Assembly: GCA_007375925.1 (NCBI GenBank)
Contig: VMFH01000019.1
Location: 1 to 10,871 of the forward strand
DNA from: Parcubacteria group bacterium Gr01-1014_72
Lineage (GTDB): Bacteria > Patescibacteriota > Minisyncoccia > Phycocordibacterales > VMFH01
DNA length: 10,871 nucleotides
Direction of reading: 5' to 3'
The position numbers and the translations under genes are program-made. The stretch's first letter is position 1, and every line of letters begins with the position of its first letter. Below the pieces are notes generated by a model. It ran no database searches and was not told the origin of the DNA. It worked only from the letters and a program-made list of their open reading frames with translations. This document shows, piece by piece, positions 4,630 to 10,359 of the stretch.

Positions 4630-7314
4630 ATGGAAAACAAAATCATCGTAAAAGGCGCACGGACTCACAATCTCAAGAACATCACCGTTGAGTTGCCGCG
4701 CAATAAAATAATTGTCTTTACCGGTCTCTCGGGGTCGGGGAAGTCCTCGCTTGCGTTTGACACCATCTTTGCCGAGGGCCAGCGTCGGTATGTGGAGTCG
4801 TTGTCGGCCTACGCGCGCCAGTTCCTCCGTCAGATGCAGAAGCCGGACGTTGACGAGATCATCGGCCTCTCGCCGGCGATCTCCATTGACCAGAAATCGC
4901 GTTCCAACAACCCGCGCTCCACCGTCGCGACCATAACGGAAATCTATGATTATCTACGCGTCCTCTTCGCGCGCGTTGGCCGCCCCCACTGCCTCCTCTG
5001 CGGGCGGGAGATTCGCAAGCTCTCCAAGGAGGAGATTGTGGAGACGATACGCGAGGCGCTGTCCGAGGACGGGAAGGCGCAGGGATGGGGGAAAAAGGTG
5101 CTCGGGGTTTCTGTGGACGCCTCAAAGGTGACAATTCTTTCGCCAGTCGTTGTCGGACGGAAGGGCGAGTACTACCAACTCCTCTACGACCTCCTCAACA
5201 AGGGCTACAGCACCGTCCGCGTCGACGGCGAGACGAAAAAACTGCGCGAGCAGATTATCCTCTCAAAGCACAAAAAGCACACGATTGACGTTCTTGTGGA
5301 TGAATTTTTCACGACCGAGCTTGCGAAGGGAGACGACGATGTCAGGAGCCGCCTTGCAGAGGCGGTTGAGAGGGCGCTCCACGAGTCGGACGGCCTCGTG
5401 CGCATTGTCTTCGGCGGGCAGGCCCGCCTGCCATCGCCTGCGGCTCAGGTCATTGGCGGGCAGGGGAAGGGGGAGGGTGAGGGCGCTCCCGAACGGCTCA
5501 TCTCCGCCCGCTTCACCTGCCCCTACGATGGCTTCTCGTATCCGGAGCTGGAGCCGCGGCTCTTTTCATTCAACTCTCCCTACGGCGCGTGTCCGGTCTG
5601 CAACGGACTCGGTACAAAACACTTCTTTGGCGACGAGCCGTGTCCCGAGTGCAAGGGCGTGCGGCTCCGTCCGGAGGCACTGCATGTATTCCTCGGGGGG
5701 AATGGTGGAGGGAATCGGAAAAACATTGTTGAACTCACCGCCCTTTCCATTGAGGAGTGTTTTGAGTTTTTCGGGGAACTCTCGCTCACGCCGAAAGAGC
5801 GCGACATCGCAAAGGTGGTTCTGAAAGAAATTGAGTCGCGCCTCCAGTTTATGATTGATGTCGGGATAGAGTACCTGACCCTTGACCGGCGCGCTCACAC
5901 GCTCTCCGGCGGCGAGGCACAGCGGATTCGGCTCGCGTCGCAGCTCGGCTCGCGCCTCGTCGGCGCGCTCTACGTTTTGGACGAGCCGACCATCGGGCTC
6001 CATGCGCGGGACAATGCGCGGCTTGTCAAGACACTGGAGCACCTCCGCGACATCGGGAATACCATCATTGTCGTTGAGCATGACGAAGATACTATATCGG
6101 CCGCCGACTACCTTGTGGATATCGGTCCGGGAGCCGGTGTGCACGGAGGATCCATCGTCGTCGCGGATGAGCTCACCAAACTCCTCACCGCGAAGCGGCA
6201 AACGGATGCCGCCGCACATTCAAAGACGCTCCGGTACCTGCGCGGCGAGGAGGCGGTGCCGGTGCCGGAGGAGCGACGGAGTTTTGAGCGGGGGGCGCTT
6301 CGCATCCGCGGGGCGAACATCTTCAACCTTACGAACGTGAACGCCGAAATTCCGCTCGGGCGTCTCACCCTCATCACCGGCGTCTCCGGCTCGGGCAAGT
6401 CCACCTTTCTTTACGAAGTGCTTCACAAGAATTTGCAGGCGCGGTTTGAACGGCGCTACCGCTCCAACGAAATTTTCAACTGCGGCGAGTTTGCGGGGAG
6501 CGAGTACCTCTCGCGCGCCATCTTGATTGACCAGTCGCCGATCGGGCGCACGCCCCGGTCCAACCCGGCGACCTACACCGGCGCGTGGACGCACATTCGG
6601 GAGCTCTTCGCCGAGACGAACGAGGCGCGCGTGCGGGGGTGGGGCGCGGGACGCTTTTCGTTCAATCGTACCGGTGGGCGCTGTGAGACGTGTGAGGGGA
6701 ACGGCGAAGTGGCGGTAGAGATGCACTTCCTCCCGACTGTGTACGTTACCTGCGATGTCTGTCAAGGGAAGCGCTTCATGAAGGAGACGCTTGAGGTGAC
6801 GTACAAAAAGAAAAACATCCACGAGGTGCTCCAGATGACGATTGAGGAGGCGCTTCAATTCTTCGCCGACATTCCGCAGGTGTACGACCGCCTCCGAACC
6901 CTTAATGAGGTGGGGCTTGGGTACCTCGCCTTGGGGCAGTCCGCGACGACGCTCTCCGGCGGTGAAGCACAGCGTGTCAAGATTTCGTCCGAGCTCTACC
7001 GACCGCACATGCAGAAGACCGTGTATCTTCTGGACGAGCCGACGGTGGGGCTTCACTACGAAGACGTTCGGAAACTGATTGAAATTCTGCAAAAACTTGT
7101 TGATAAGGGAAATACGGTCGTCGTGATTGAGCACAACATGGATGTTATCAAGAGCGCCGACTATGTTCTTGATTTCGGTCCGGAAGGCGGAGCAGGCGGA
7201 GGACAGATTGTGGCGCGCGGAACGCCGGAGGAGGTAGCAAATTCACCGAAATCTTACACGGCGAAGTTTTTGAAACGAGTTCTTCGGAAAAGAGAACAGG
7301 TTGGCAAACGCTGA
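4630..7314 (+). CDS. uvrA: Excinuclease ABC subunit A
   Basis: UvrA is the dimeric ABC-type ATPase that finds damaged DNA and loads UvrB. This 894-residue protein (E. coli 940) has both ATPase halves. Half one has Walker A GLSGSGKS at 32-39, signature LSGGEAQR at about 424 and LDEPTIGLH at about 450. Half two has GVSGSGKST at 584-592, LSGGEAQR at about 776 and LDEPTVGLH at about 801. Zinc-binding cysteines are C321/C324/C338/C341 and C685/C688/C708/C711. The segment between the first two Cys pairs, about 100 residues longer in E. coli, is reduced to 13. A stretch at about 262-285 (GGQARLPSPAAQVIGGQ and a Gly/Glu run) is encoded by a GC-rich repeat element and has no obvious counterpart. The start at 4630 is chosen because MENKIIVKGARTHNL is the family N-terminus and the promoter lies at 4585-4590; an in-frame start at 4579 would be upstream of the -10 box. 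The gene converges on response regulator 2. Confidence 0.97.
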   Translation: MENKIIVKGARTHNLKNITVELPRNKIIVFTGLSGSGKSSLAFDTIFAEGQRRYVESLSAYARQFLRQMQKPDVDEIIGLSPAISIDQKSRSNNPRSTVATITEIYDYLRVLFARVGRPHCLLCGREIRKLSKEEIVETIREALSEDGKAQGWGKKVLGVSVDASKVTILSPVVVGRKGEYYQLLYDLLNKGYSTVRVDGETKKLREQIILSKHKKHTIDVLVDEFFTTELAKGDDDVRSRLAEAVERALHESDGLVRIVFGGQARLPSPAAQVIGGQGKGEGEGAPERLISARFTCPYDGFSYPELEPRLFSFNSPYGACPVCNGLGTKHFFGDEPCPECKGVRLRPEALHVFLGGNGGGNRKNIVELTALSIEECFEFFGELSLTPKERDIAKVVLKEIESRLQFMIDVGIEYLTLDRRAHTLSGGEAQRIRLASQLGSRLVGALYVLDEPTIGLHARDNARLVKTLEHLRDIGNTIIVVEHDEDTISAADYLVDIGPGAGVHGGSIVVADELTKLLTAKRQTDAAAHSKTLRYLRGEEAVPVPEERRSFERGALRIRGANIFNLTNVNAEIPLGRLTLITGVSGSGKSTFLYEVLHKNLQARFERRYRSNEIFNCGEFAGSEYLSRAILIDQSPIGRTPRSNPATYTGAWTHIRELFAETNEARVRGWGAGRFSFNRTGGRCETCEGNGEVAVEMHFLPTVYVTCDVCQGKRFMKETLEVTYKKKNIHEVLQMTIEEALQFFADIPQVYDRLRTLNEVGLGYLALGQSATTLSGGEAQRVKISSELYRPHMQKTVYLLDEPTVGLHYEDVRKLIEILQKLVDKGNTVVVIEHNMDVIKSADYVLDFGPEGGAGGGQIVARGTPEEVANSPKSYTAKFLKRVLRKREQVGKR
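5413..5464 (+). repeat. GC-rich element in uvrA between 10-bp direct repeats
   Basis: GGCGGGCAGG occurs at 5413-5422 and again at 5455-5464, exactly 42 bases (14 codons) apart, so the frame is kept and GGQ is repeated in the protein. Between them are inverted repeats: GGCAGG/CCTGCC (5417-5432) and GCCCGCC/GGCGGGC (5422-5428 against 5455-5461). This suggests an inserted or duplicated hairpin-forming unit. Confidence 0.55.
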
Positions 7315-7330
7315 AAAACCAAAAGAAAAA

Positions 7331-7363
7331 GGTCGGCGTTCCGCTGAAAGCGGAACGCCGACC
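7331..7363. terminator. Bidirectional terminator between uvrA and response regulator 2
   Basis: A perfect 14-bp stem (7331-7344 against 7350-7363) has a five-base loop. On the minus strand it is followed by TTTTTCTTTT, a strong terminator for response regulator 2. On the plus strand, serving uvrA, the T-tract is missing. Confidence 0.8.
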
Positions 7364-7376
7364 GATGCTCCTCCAC

Positions 7377-7760
7377 TCATACCGATTGTGCCGGAGGCGG
7401 GGGAGTGGGGAGAAGTTTGAGGAGATTTTCAAGCCCGAAGGGTTTTGCAAGGCAGGCGTCTACACCCGCCTTTATTGCCTGATACTCAAGCTCCGTGTTC
7501 CCGCCACCCAGAAAGCCTCCTGACATAAGGATGATCCGAACCTTCGGATCAATAGCTCGGATACATCGGGCGACATCCAACCCGTTCATGTCGCCTTGCA
7601 TCACAAAGTCGGTGATGACGGTGTCAAAAAGATCCGAGGTAAATCGCTCCACCCCGTCCTTGCCGTTCTGTTCGAAGCTGACAGTATGTCCTTCCCGTTC
7701 AAGGAGCGCCTTTATCGCCGTACCTACCGTGGCTTCCTCTTCAATGATGAGTATTTTCAC
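7377..7760 (-). CDS. Single-domain response regulator 2 (receiver domain only)
   Basis: This 127-residue receiver domain starts at a GTG (7760-7758), with an AAAGGA ribosome-binding sequence about six bases upstream and a TTGACA promoter further up. The phosphoacceptor is D51 (TVITDF), the conserved Ser is S80 (ILMSGG) and the Lys is K106 (LAKPF). The acidic pocket is unusual: E7-E8-E9 (IIEEEA), where most receivers carry D-D or E-D. The loop after S80 is glycine-rich (GGFLGGGN), and the C-terminus is a proline-rich tail (LLPTPPPPAQSV) that could bind a partner. It is transcribed toward uvrA and shares a terminator with it. No kinase is nearby. Confidence 0.9.
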   Translation of the reverse strand: MKILIIEEEATVGTAIKALLEREGHTVSFEQNGKDGVERFTSDLFDTVITDFVMQGDMNGLDVARCIRAIDPKVRIILMSGGFLGGGNTELEYQAIKAGVDACLAKPFGLENLLKLLPTPPPPAQSV

Positions 7761-7815
7761 TGCCCGTCCTTTCCTTTTTATACGCCTTTGTTTCTCAATA
7801 TTTAGGCCGGAGACT

Positions 7816-7843
7816 AAAGTATCATACCCTGTAAAAATGTCAA
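7816..7843 (-). promoter_or_regulatory. Promoter of response regulator 2
   Basis: On the minus strand a perfect TTGACA -35 (7843-7838) is followed after 16 bp by TACTTT (7821-7816), preceded by TGA as an extended -10. Transcription would start near 7809, about 50 bases before the GTG. The -35 lies immediately after the terminator palindrome of the upstream unit. Confidence 0.6.
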
Positions 7844-7847
7844 GAAA

Positions 7848-7885
7848 AAGAGCCCCGCCTCGCTATATAGCGAGGCGGGGCTCTT
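7848..7885. terminator. Perfect 38-bp palindrome, bidirectional terminator
   Basis: Positions 7848-7885 are fully self-complementary, with an 18-bp stem around TA at the centre (GCTATATAGC core). T-tracts follow on both strands: TTTTTC on minus and TTGGTTTTT on plus. It ends the minus-strand unit of response regulator 3 and the small membrane protein and insulates response regulator 2. Confidence 0.8.
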
Positions 7886-7947
7886 GGTTTTTGTATGGGA
7901 GCACTTTCAGTCAGTCAATCGTGGTGCCTGCCATGTTCCGCGCTCGT

Positions 7948-8124
7948 TTAGGTGAAGAGCAATTTTTTAATAATGTGGCGTACGCTTGTGACGCACACAT
8001 CCAGCAGGAAACTAATTGCTCCCCACAGGTGGACGATACAGATCAAAATTAGGATCGTGGGGACGACTATGAGAGCAAAAAAGGTCTGATGCCACCAACG
8101 CATCTCTCCTTCATGAGGATTCAT
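7948..8124 (-). CDS. Small membrane protein (58 aa), coupled to response regulator 3
   Basis: The reading frame overlaps the last 14 bases of response regulator 3 if it starts at ATG 8124. It follows the regulator's TGA by seven bases if it starts at ATG 8103, where AAGGAGAG precedes the start, though with very short spacing. Either way the two genes are probably translated together. The product has a tryptophan pair (RWWHQ), then a hydrophobic stretch of about 33 residues (FFALIVVPTILILICIVHLW onward) that could form one long or two short membrane helices, and a basic end (RHIIKKLLF). I recognise no family. Co-transcription with a stand-alone receiver protein suggests a membrane partner or anchor, which is an inference only. 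Confidence 0.55.
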   Translation of the reverse strand: MNPHEGEMRWWHQTFFALIVVPTILILICIVHLWGAISFLLDVCVTSVRHIIKKLLFT

Positions 8125-8557
8125 AGGTATTTTGTTCGAGTGGAATGGACTTCTGGCGAATGCGGAAGCCGCCGCCCGCACGCATCGCCCCAACCTCTTC
8201 CGGCTCAATCTGTGAGATGAGCGATCTTAGAACATTCACGGTGTCAGGTTTCTTATCCAAACAGTGATTCGCGCCGATCTCCTTCCCTCGCCTCTCCAAG
8301 GTGCAGTCCATTTTTGCCGAGAGAAGAATAATGCAGACGGCCTGGTTGTTTTTTCGAACTTCCCCGATGAGGGAGAGTCCGTTCATACGTGGCATCTCAT
8401 AGTCGGTGATGAGCACGTTCGCGTCAGGATGCTCTCGAAAACGCGCGAGCCCCTGCTCTCCGTCCTCTGCCGCAACGAAAACACGCCCCCTCGTCCCCAA
8501 TACGAGAGATAGCATTTCCCGCACATGCGCATCATCGTCTACCACAATAATTTTCAT
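8111..8557 (-). CDS. Single-domain response regulator 3 with short C-terminal tail
   Basis: This is a 148-residue protein. The start at 8557 gives the standard receiver N-terminus MKIIVVDDD; an in-frame upstream ATG at 8635 would add 26 non-conserved residues and lie upstream of the promoter. The acidic pocket is D7-D8-D9, the phosphoacceptor is D52 (VLITDYEMPRMNG), the conserved Ser is S80 (IILLSAK) and the conserved Lys is K102 or K103 (LDKKP). About 28 residues follow the domain (GGGFRIRQKSIPLEQNTYES); they are too short for a DNA-binding domain. The gene diverges from uvrC with 66 bases between starts and overlapping promoters, and is followed by a small membrane protein gene. Confidence 0.9.
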   Translation of the reverse strand: MKIIVVDDDAHVREMLSLVLGTRGRVFVAAEDGEQGLARFREHPDANVLITDYEMPRMNGLSLIGEVRKNNQAVCIILLSAKMDCTLERRGKEIGANHCLDKKPDTVNVLRSLISQIEPEEVGAMRAGGGFRIRQKSIPLEQNTYESS

Positions 8558-8587
8558 AGCCGATCTCTTTCTGCTCTGTAAAGAGCG

Positions 8588-8616
8588 TTGATTTTTTCTG
8601 GTTGGAACTGTAGCGT
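8588..8616 (+). promoter_or_regulatory. Promoter of uvrC, leaderless arrangement
   Basis: TTGATT (8588-8593, 4 of 6) is followed after exactly 17 bp by TAGCGT (8611-8616), and after seven more bases by the ATG at 8624. No usable Shine-Dalgarno is present. The -10 region overlaps the -10 of the divergent response regulator 3 promoter. Confidence 0.45.
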
Positions 8617-8635
8617 GTAAGGTATGAATCGTCAA
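8607..8635 (-). promoter_or_regulatory. Promoter of response regulator 3, overlapping the uvrC promoter and start codon
   Basis: On the minus strand TTGACG (8635-8630, 5 of 6) is followed after 17 bp by TACAGT (8612-8607, 4 of 6). Transcription would start near 8600, giving a leader of about 43 bases. The -35 lies inside the first codons of uvrC. Confidence 0.55.
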
Positions 8636-9913
8636 TCACTTCAAACTATTCGCTTGCCCGATGCTCCCGGCGTGTATTTTTTCATGCGCGGGAAGACAAT
8701 TCTCTACATCGGGAAGGCCTCGTCGCTTCGGAGCAGGGTACACAGTTACTTTGCCGACGACCTCATTCTGACGCGCGGTCCGCGAATTGTTGATATGGTA
8801 ACGAAGGCGACGGACGTGAAGGTTCAGAAGACTGATTCAGTCTTGGAGGCGCTTCTCCTTGAGGCAGAGCTCATCAAGAAACACCAGCCCCCCTACAACA
8901 CCGACGGGAAGGACGATAAGAGCTACAACTGCGTTACCATTACCGACGAGGATTTCCCCCGCGTGGTTGTTGTCCGCTCCCGCGAGGTAGATTTCTCCTC
9001 CTTACAAACTAATAACTTCAAACTTAAAACTATCTTCGGTCCTTTTCCCCACGGCTACGAACTTAAGGAAGCTCTCAAAATTATTCGCAGAATTTTTCCG
9101 TACCGCGACGAGAAGTGTATGTATCACGGAGCACGGAGCATGGAGCACGGAGCATGGAGGGGCAATAAAAGGGGTTGTTTCAATTACCAGATTGGGTTAT
9201 GTCCGGGGGTGTGCGTCGGGGCGATTTCAAGACAGGAGTACGCGCGCACCATCCGTCGCATCACGCTCCTCTTCCGTGGTAAAAAGATTGCGCTTCTGCG
9301 CGAGCTCTCGCGTGATATGCGGGAGGCGGCCAAACGACAAGAGTTTGAGCGCGCGGGAGGGCTCAAACGAACACTGTTCGCGCTCCGGCACATTCAGGAC
9401 GTTGCGCTTATGAAGCGCGCGGGAGCGGAGGGGCACGGAGCGCTCGCGCGGAGGTATCGGATTGAAGCGTACGATGCGGCGCACCTTGGTGGAAAAAGCG
9501 CCGTCGGGGTCATGGCAGTCGTTGCGGATGGCGCGCCGCTCCCGTCCGAGTACCGGACGTTTAACATACGAGGGAAGGGGAATGATGATGTCGGGAGTCT
9601 CACCGAAATTCTCGCGAGGCGTCTCCGGCACCCCGAGTGGAAGTTTGCCGACCTCGTTGTTGTGGATGGCGGCGCGCCGCACGTTACTGCGGCGCGCCGC
9701 GCGCTCGCTTTGCTCGGGCGGACAGTACCAATCGTCGCGGTGGTGAAGGACGAGCGGCACAAGCCAAAAGGCATCCTCGGTCTTACACCGGCTCTCAAAT
9801 GTCATGAACGAGAGATTCTTCTTGCAAACGCCGAGGCGCACCGATTCTCTCTGAAGCGACACCGCACCCGTAGCCGTCGGACGTTTCTTCTATCCGCAGA
9901 ATACCCTGCCTAA
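8624..9913 (+). CDS. uvrC: Excinuclease ABC subunit C, short form without HhH domain
   Basis: UvrC makes both incisions around the lesion. Here it has 429 residues; E. coli UvrC has 610. The GIY-YIG nuclease is residues 13-95 (GVYFF, LYIGKASSLRSRV, catalytic Glu in LLLEAELIKKHQPPYN). A Cys group C165, C185, C193, C197 corresponds to the iron-sulfur ligands described in E. coli UvrC. A UVR motif lies at about 228-257, including QEFERAGGLKRTL. The RNase H-like nuclease follows, with Asp in EAYDAAH (D284), Asp in KGNDDVG (D321/D322), VVVDGG (D348) and the His in EAHRFSLKRHR. The protein ends there, so the tandem helix-hairpin-helix domain is absent; other CPR UvrC proteins are believed to be short in this way. 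The first two Cys are 20 apart instead of about 12 because a heptamer repeat lies between them. A second repeat lies at residues 128-137. The stop is inside a terminator stem. Confidence 0.95.
   Translation: MNRQSLQTIRLPDAPGVYFFMRGKTILYIGKASSLRSRVHSYFADDLILTRGPRIVDMVTKATDVKVQKTDSVLEALLLEAELIKKHQPPYNTDGKDDKSYNCVTITDEDFPRVVVVRSREVDFSSLQTNNFKLKTIFGPFPHGYELKEALKIIRRIFPYRDEKCMYHGARSMEHGAWRGNKRGCFNYQIGLCPGVCVGAISRQEYARTIRRITLLFRGKKIALLRELSRDMREAAKRQEFERAGGLKRTLFALRHIQDVALMKRAGAEGHGALARRYRIEAYDAAHLGGKSAVGVMAVVADGAPLPSEYRTFNIRGKGNDDVGSLTEILARRLRHPEWKFADLVVVDGGAPHVTAARRALALLGRTVPIVAVVKDERHKPKGILGLTPALKCHEREILLANAEAHRFSLKRHRTRSRRTFLLSAEYPA
9004..9036 (+). repeat. AT-rich short direct repeats inside uvrC
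   Basis: Units of the type AAACT/AACTT recur every 7-9 bases (ACAAACT, AATAACTT, CAAACTT, AAAACTATC) and encode SLQTNNFKLKT before the conserved FGPFP segment. The local composition is far more AT-rich than the surrounding gene, and the style resembles the leader repeats at 4064-4099. Confidence 0.5.
9125..9159 (+). repeat. Heptamer tandem repeat GAGCAYG inside uvrC
   Basis: Four units alternate GAGCACG and GAGCATG from 9129 to 9156, followed by GAG and preceded by a partial unit (CACG at 9125-9128). The period of 7 is not a multiple of 3, so loss or gain of one unit would shift the frame. The encoded residues (HGARSMEHGAW) lie between the first and second cysteines of the presumed iron-sulfur site. 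Confidence 0.75.
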
Positions 9914-9937
9914 CTTTTGCCGAAAAGTTAGGCAGGG
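9904..9937 (+). terminator. Hairpin at the end of uvrC
   Basis: A perfect 15-bp stem (9904-9918 against 9923-9937) has a GCCG loop. The uvrC stop TAA (9911-9913) is within the 5' arm. No T-tract follows, so it may stabilise the 3' end rather than terminate strongly. Confidence 0.6.
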
Positions 9938-9952
9938 ATGAATGCGGAGAGA

Positions 9953-9986
9953 GGGGAAGGGGGTCGGGGAAACGGGAGTTTCCCCG
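9953..9986 (+). other. G-quadruplex-type tract overlapping a hairpin
   Basis: Four G-runs (9953-9956, 9959-9963, 9966-9969, 9974-9976) are separated by 2, 2 and 4 bases and meet the usual G4 pattern on the plus strand. The same bases can instead form a 9-bp hairpin, CGGGGAAAC (9965-9973) with 9978-9986. The two folds exclude each other. Confidence 0.5.
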
Positions 9987-10035
9987 TGGAGGAGAGCAGC
10001 GAGTCCGCGAGCGTTGAGAACCGAGAGGGTCTCAA

Positions 10036-10107
10036 AATAAAAGCCCGCTCGCCTAATACCTCGTCCCGTTGCTAGCGGGACGAGGATAGGACGAGCGGGC
10101 TTTTATT
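10036..10107. terminator. Long two-part hairpin, likely bidirectional terminator
   Basis: The outer 16-bp stem (10036-10051 against 10092-10107) encloses CCTA/TAGG and a 10-bp inner stem (10059-10068 against 10076-10085) with a 7-base loop. The A-rich left and T-rich right edges (AATAAAA, TTTTATT) fit termination in both directions. It isolates uvrC from the RNA gene that follows. Confidence 0.65.
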
Positions 10108-10120
10108 GCCGAATCCCCTC

Positions 10121-10141
10121 TGTGAGATACTGTATCTCACA
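10121..10141. promoter_or_regulatory. 21-bp near-perfect dyad upstream of the small-RNA promoter
   Basis: TGTGAGATAC, a central T, then GTATCTCACA: ten paired positions with a one-base centre. The centre lies about 50 bases before the expected RNA start. The one-base spacing favours a binding site for a dimeric regulator over an RNA hairpin. No matching regulator is in the window. Confidence 0.45.
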
Positions 10142-10146
10142 GGAGT

Positions 10147-10174
10147 TTGACGGCGCGTCAACATCTTCTATAAT
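10147..10174 (+). promoter_or_regulatory. Near-consensus promoter of a candidate small RNA
   Basis: TTGACG (10147-10152, 5 of 6) is followed after 16 bp by a perfect TATAAT (10169-10174). This is the best promoter in the window by consensus. The -35 is part of a second dyad, TTGACG-GCG-CGTCAA (10147-10161), which could be an operator overlapping the -35. Confidence 0.65.
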
Positions 10175-10180
10175 AATTCT

Positions 10181-10338
10181 ATCGCCTAGGGGTTGATGAG
10201 ATTGGTAGTGTCGTCCACTACATGTGCCGACTGTTTCGGCCGCACCTCTCGTCATCGGCGCCTCCGTGTGCTTAGCACATCGCCGCCTCTCACGCGACTG
10301 ACCGTTTGGTGTGTCCATTCACCAAACGGTCTTTTTTC
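10181..10338 (+). ncRNA. Candidate structured small RNA, about 158 nt, unknown family
   Basis: The stretch lies between a near-consensus promoter and a strong intrinsic terminator and has no credible reading frame with a ribosome-binding site. By eye it folds into a closing stem GATGAGA (10195-10201) with 10249-10256 (one bulge). This encloses two hairpins, GTAGTG/CACTAC (10205-10221) and GCCGA/TCGGC (10226-10240), forming a three-way junction. A further hairpin has CGGCG/CGCCG (10256-10260 against 10281-10285) and TGTGC/GCACA around TTA (10267-10279). The terminator stem is last. I do not recognise 6S, SRP, RNase P or tmRNA features. The next gene is 375 bases beyond the terminator and has its own promoter, so a riboswitch role is less likely than an independent RNA. 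Confidence 0.55.
10301..10337 (+). terminator. Intrinsic terminator of the candidate small RNA
   Basis: ACCGTTTGGTG (10301-10311) pairs perfectly with 10320-10330 around an 8-base loop, and is followed by C and six T (10332-10337). This is the most canonical plus-strand terminator in the window. Confidence 0.85.
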
Positions 10339-10359
10339 TTGTGTATTTTCATCTTCACC

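Noticed and set aside
9669..9700. Two copies of GCGGCGCGCCGC within uvrC
   Set aside because: They encode part of the conserved VVDGGAPHVTAARRA region; codon bias in a GC-rich gene explains them.
10120..10142. LexA/SOS box near the repair genes
   Set aside because: The CTGT and ACAG ends do not have the required eight-base spacing, and no CTGT-N8-ACAG or GAAC-N4-GTTC site is seen upstream of the uvr genes.
10181..10338. tRNA, 6S, SRP or tmRNA gene
   Set aside because: No T-loop, no single long hairpin with central bubble, no SRP Alu/GNAR motif and no tag-peptide region could be seen.
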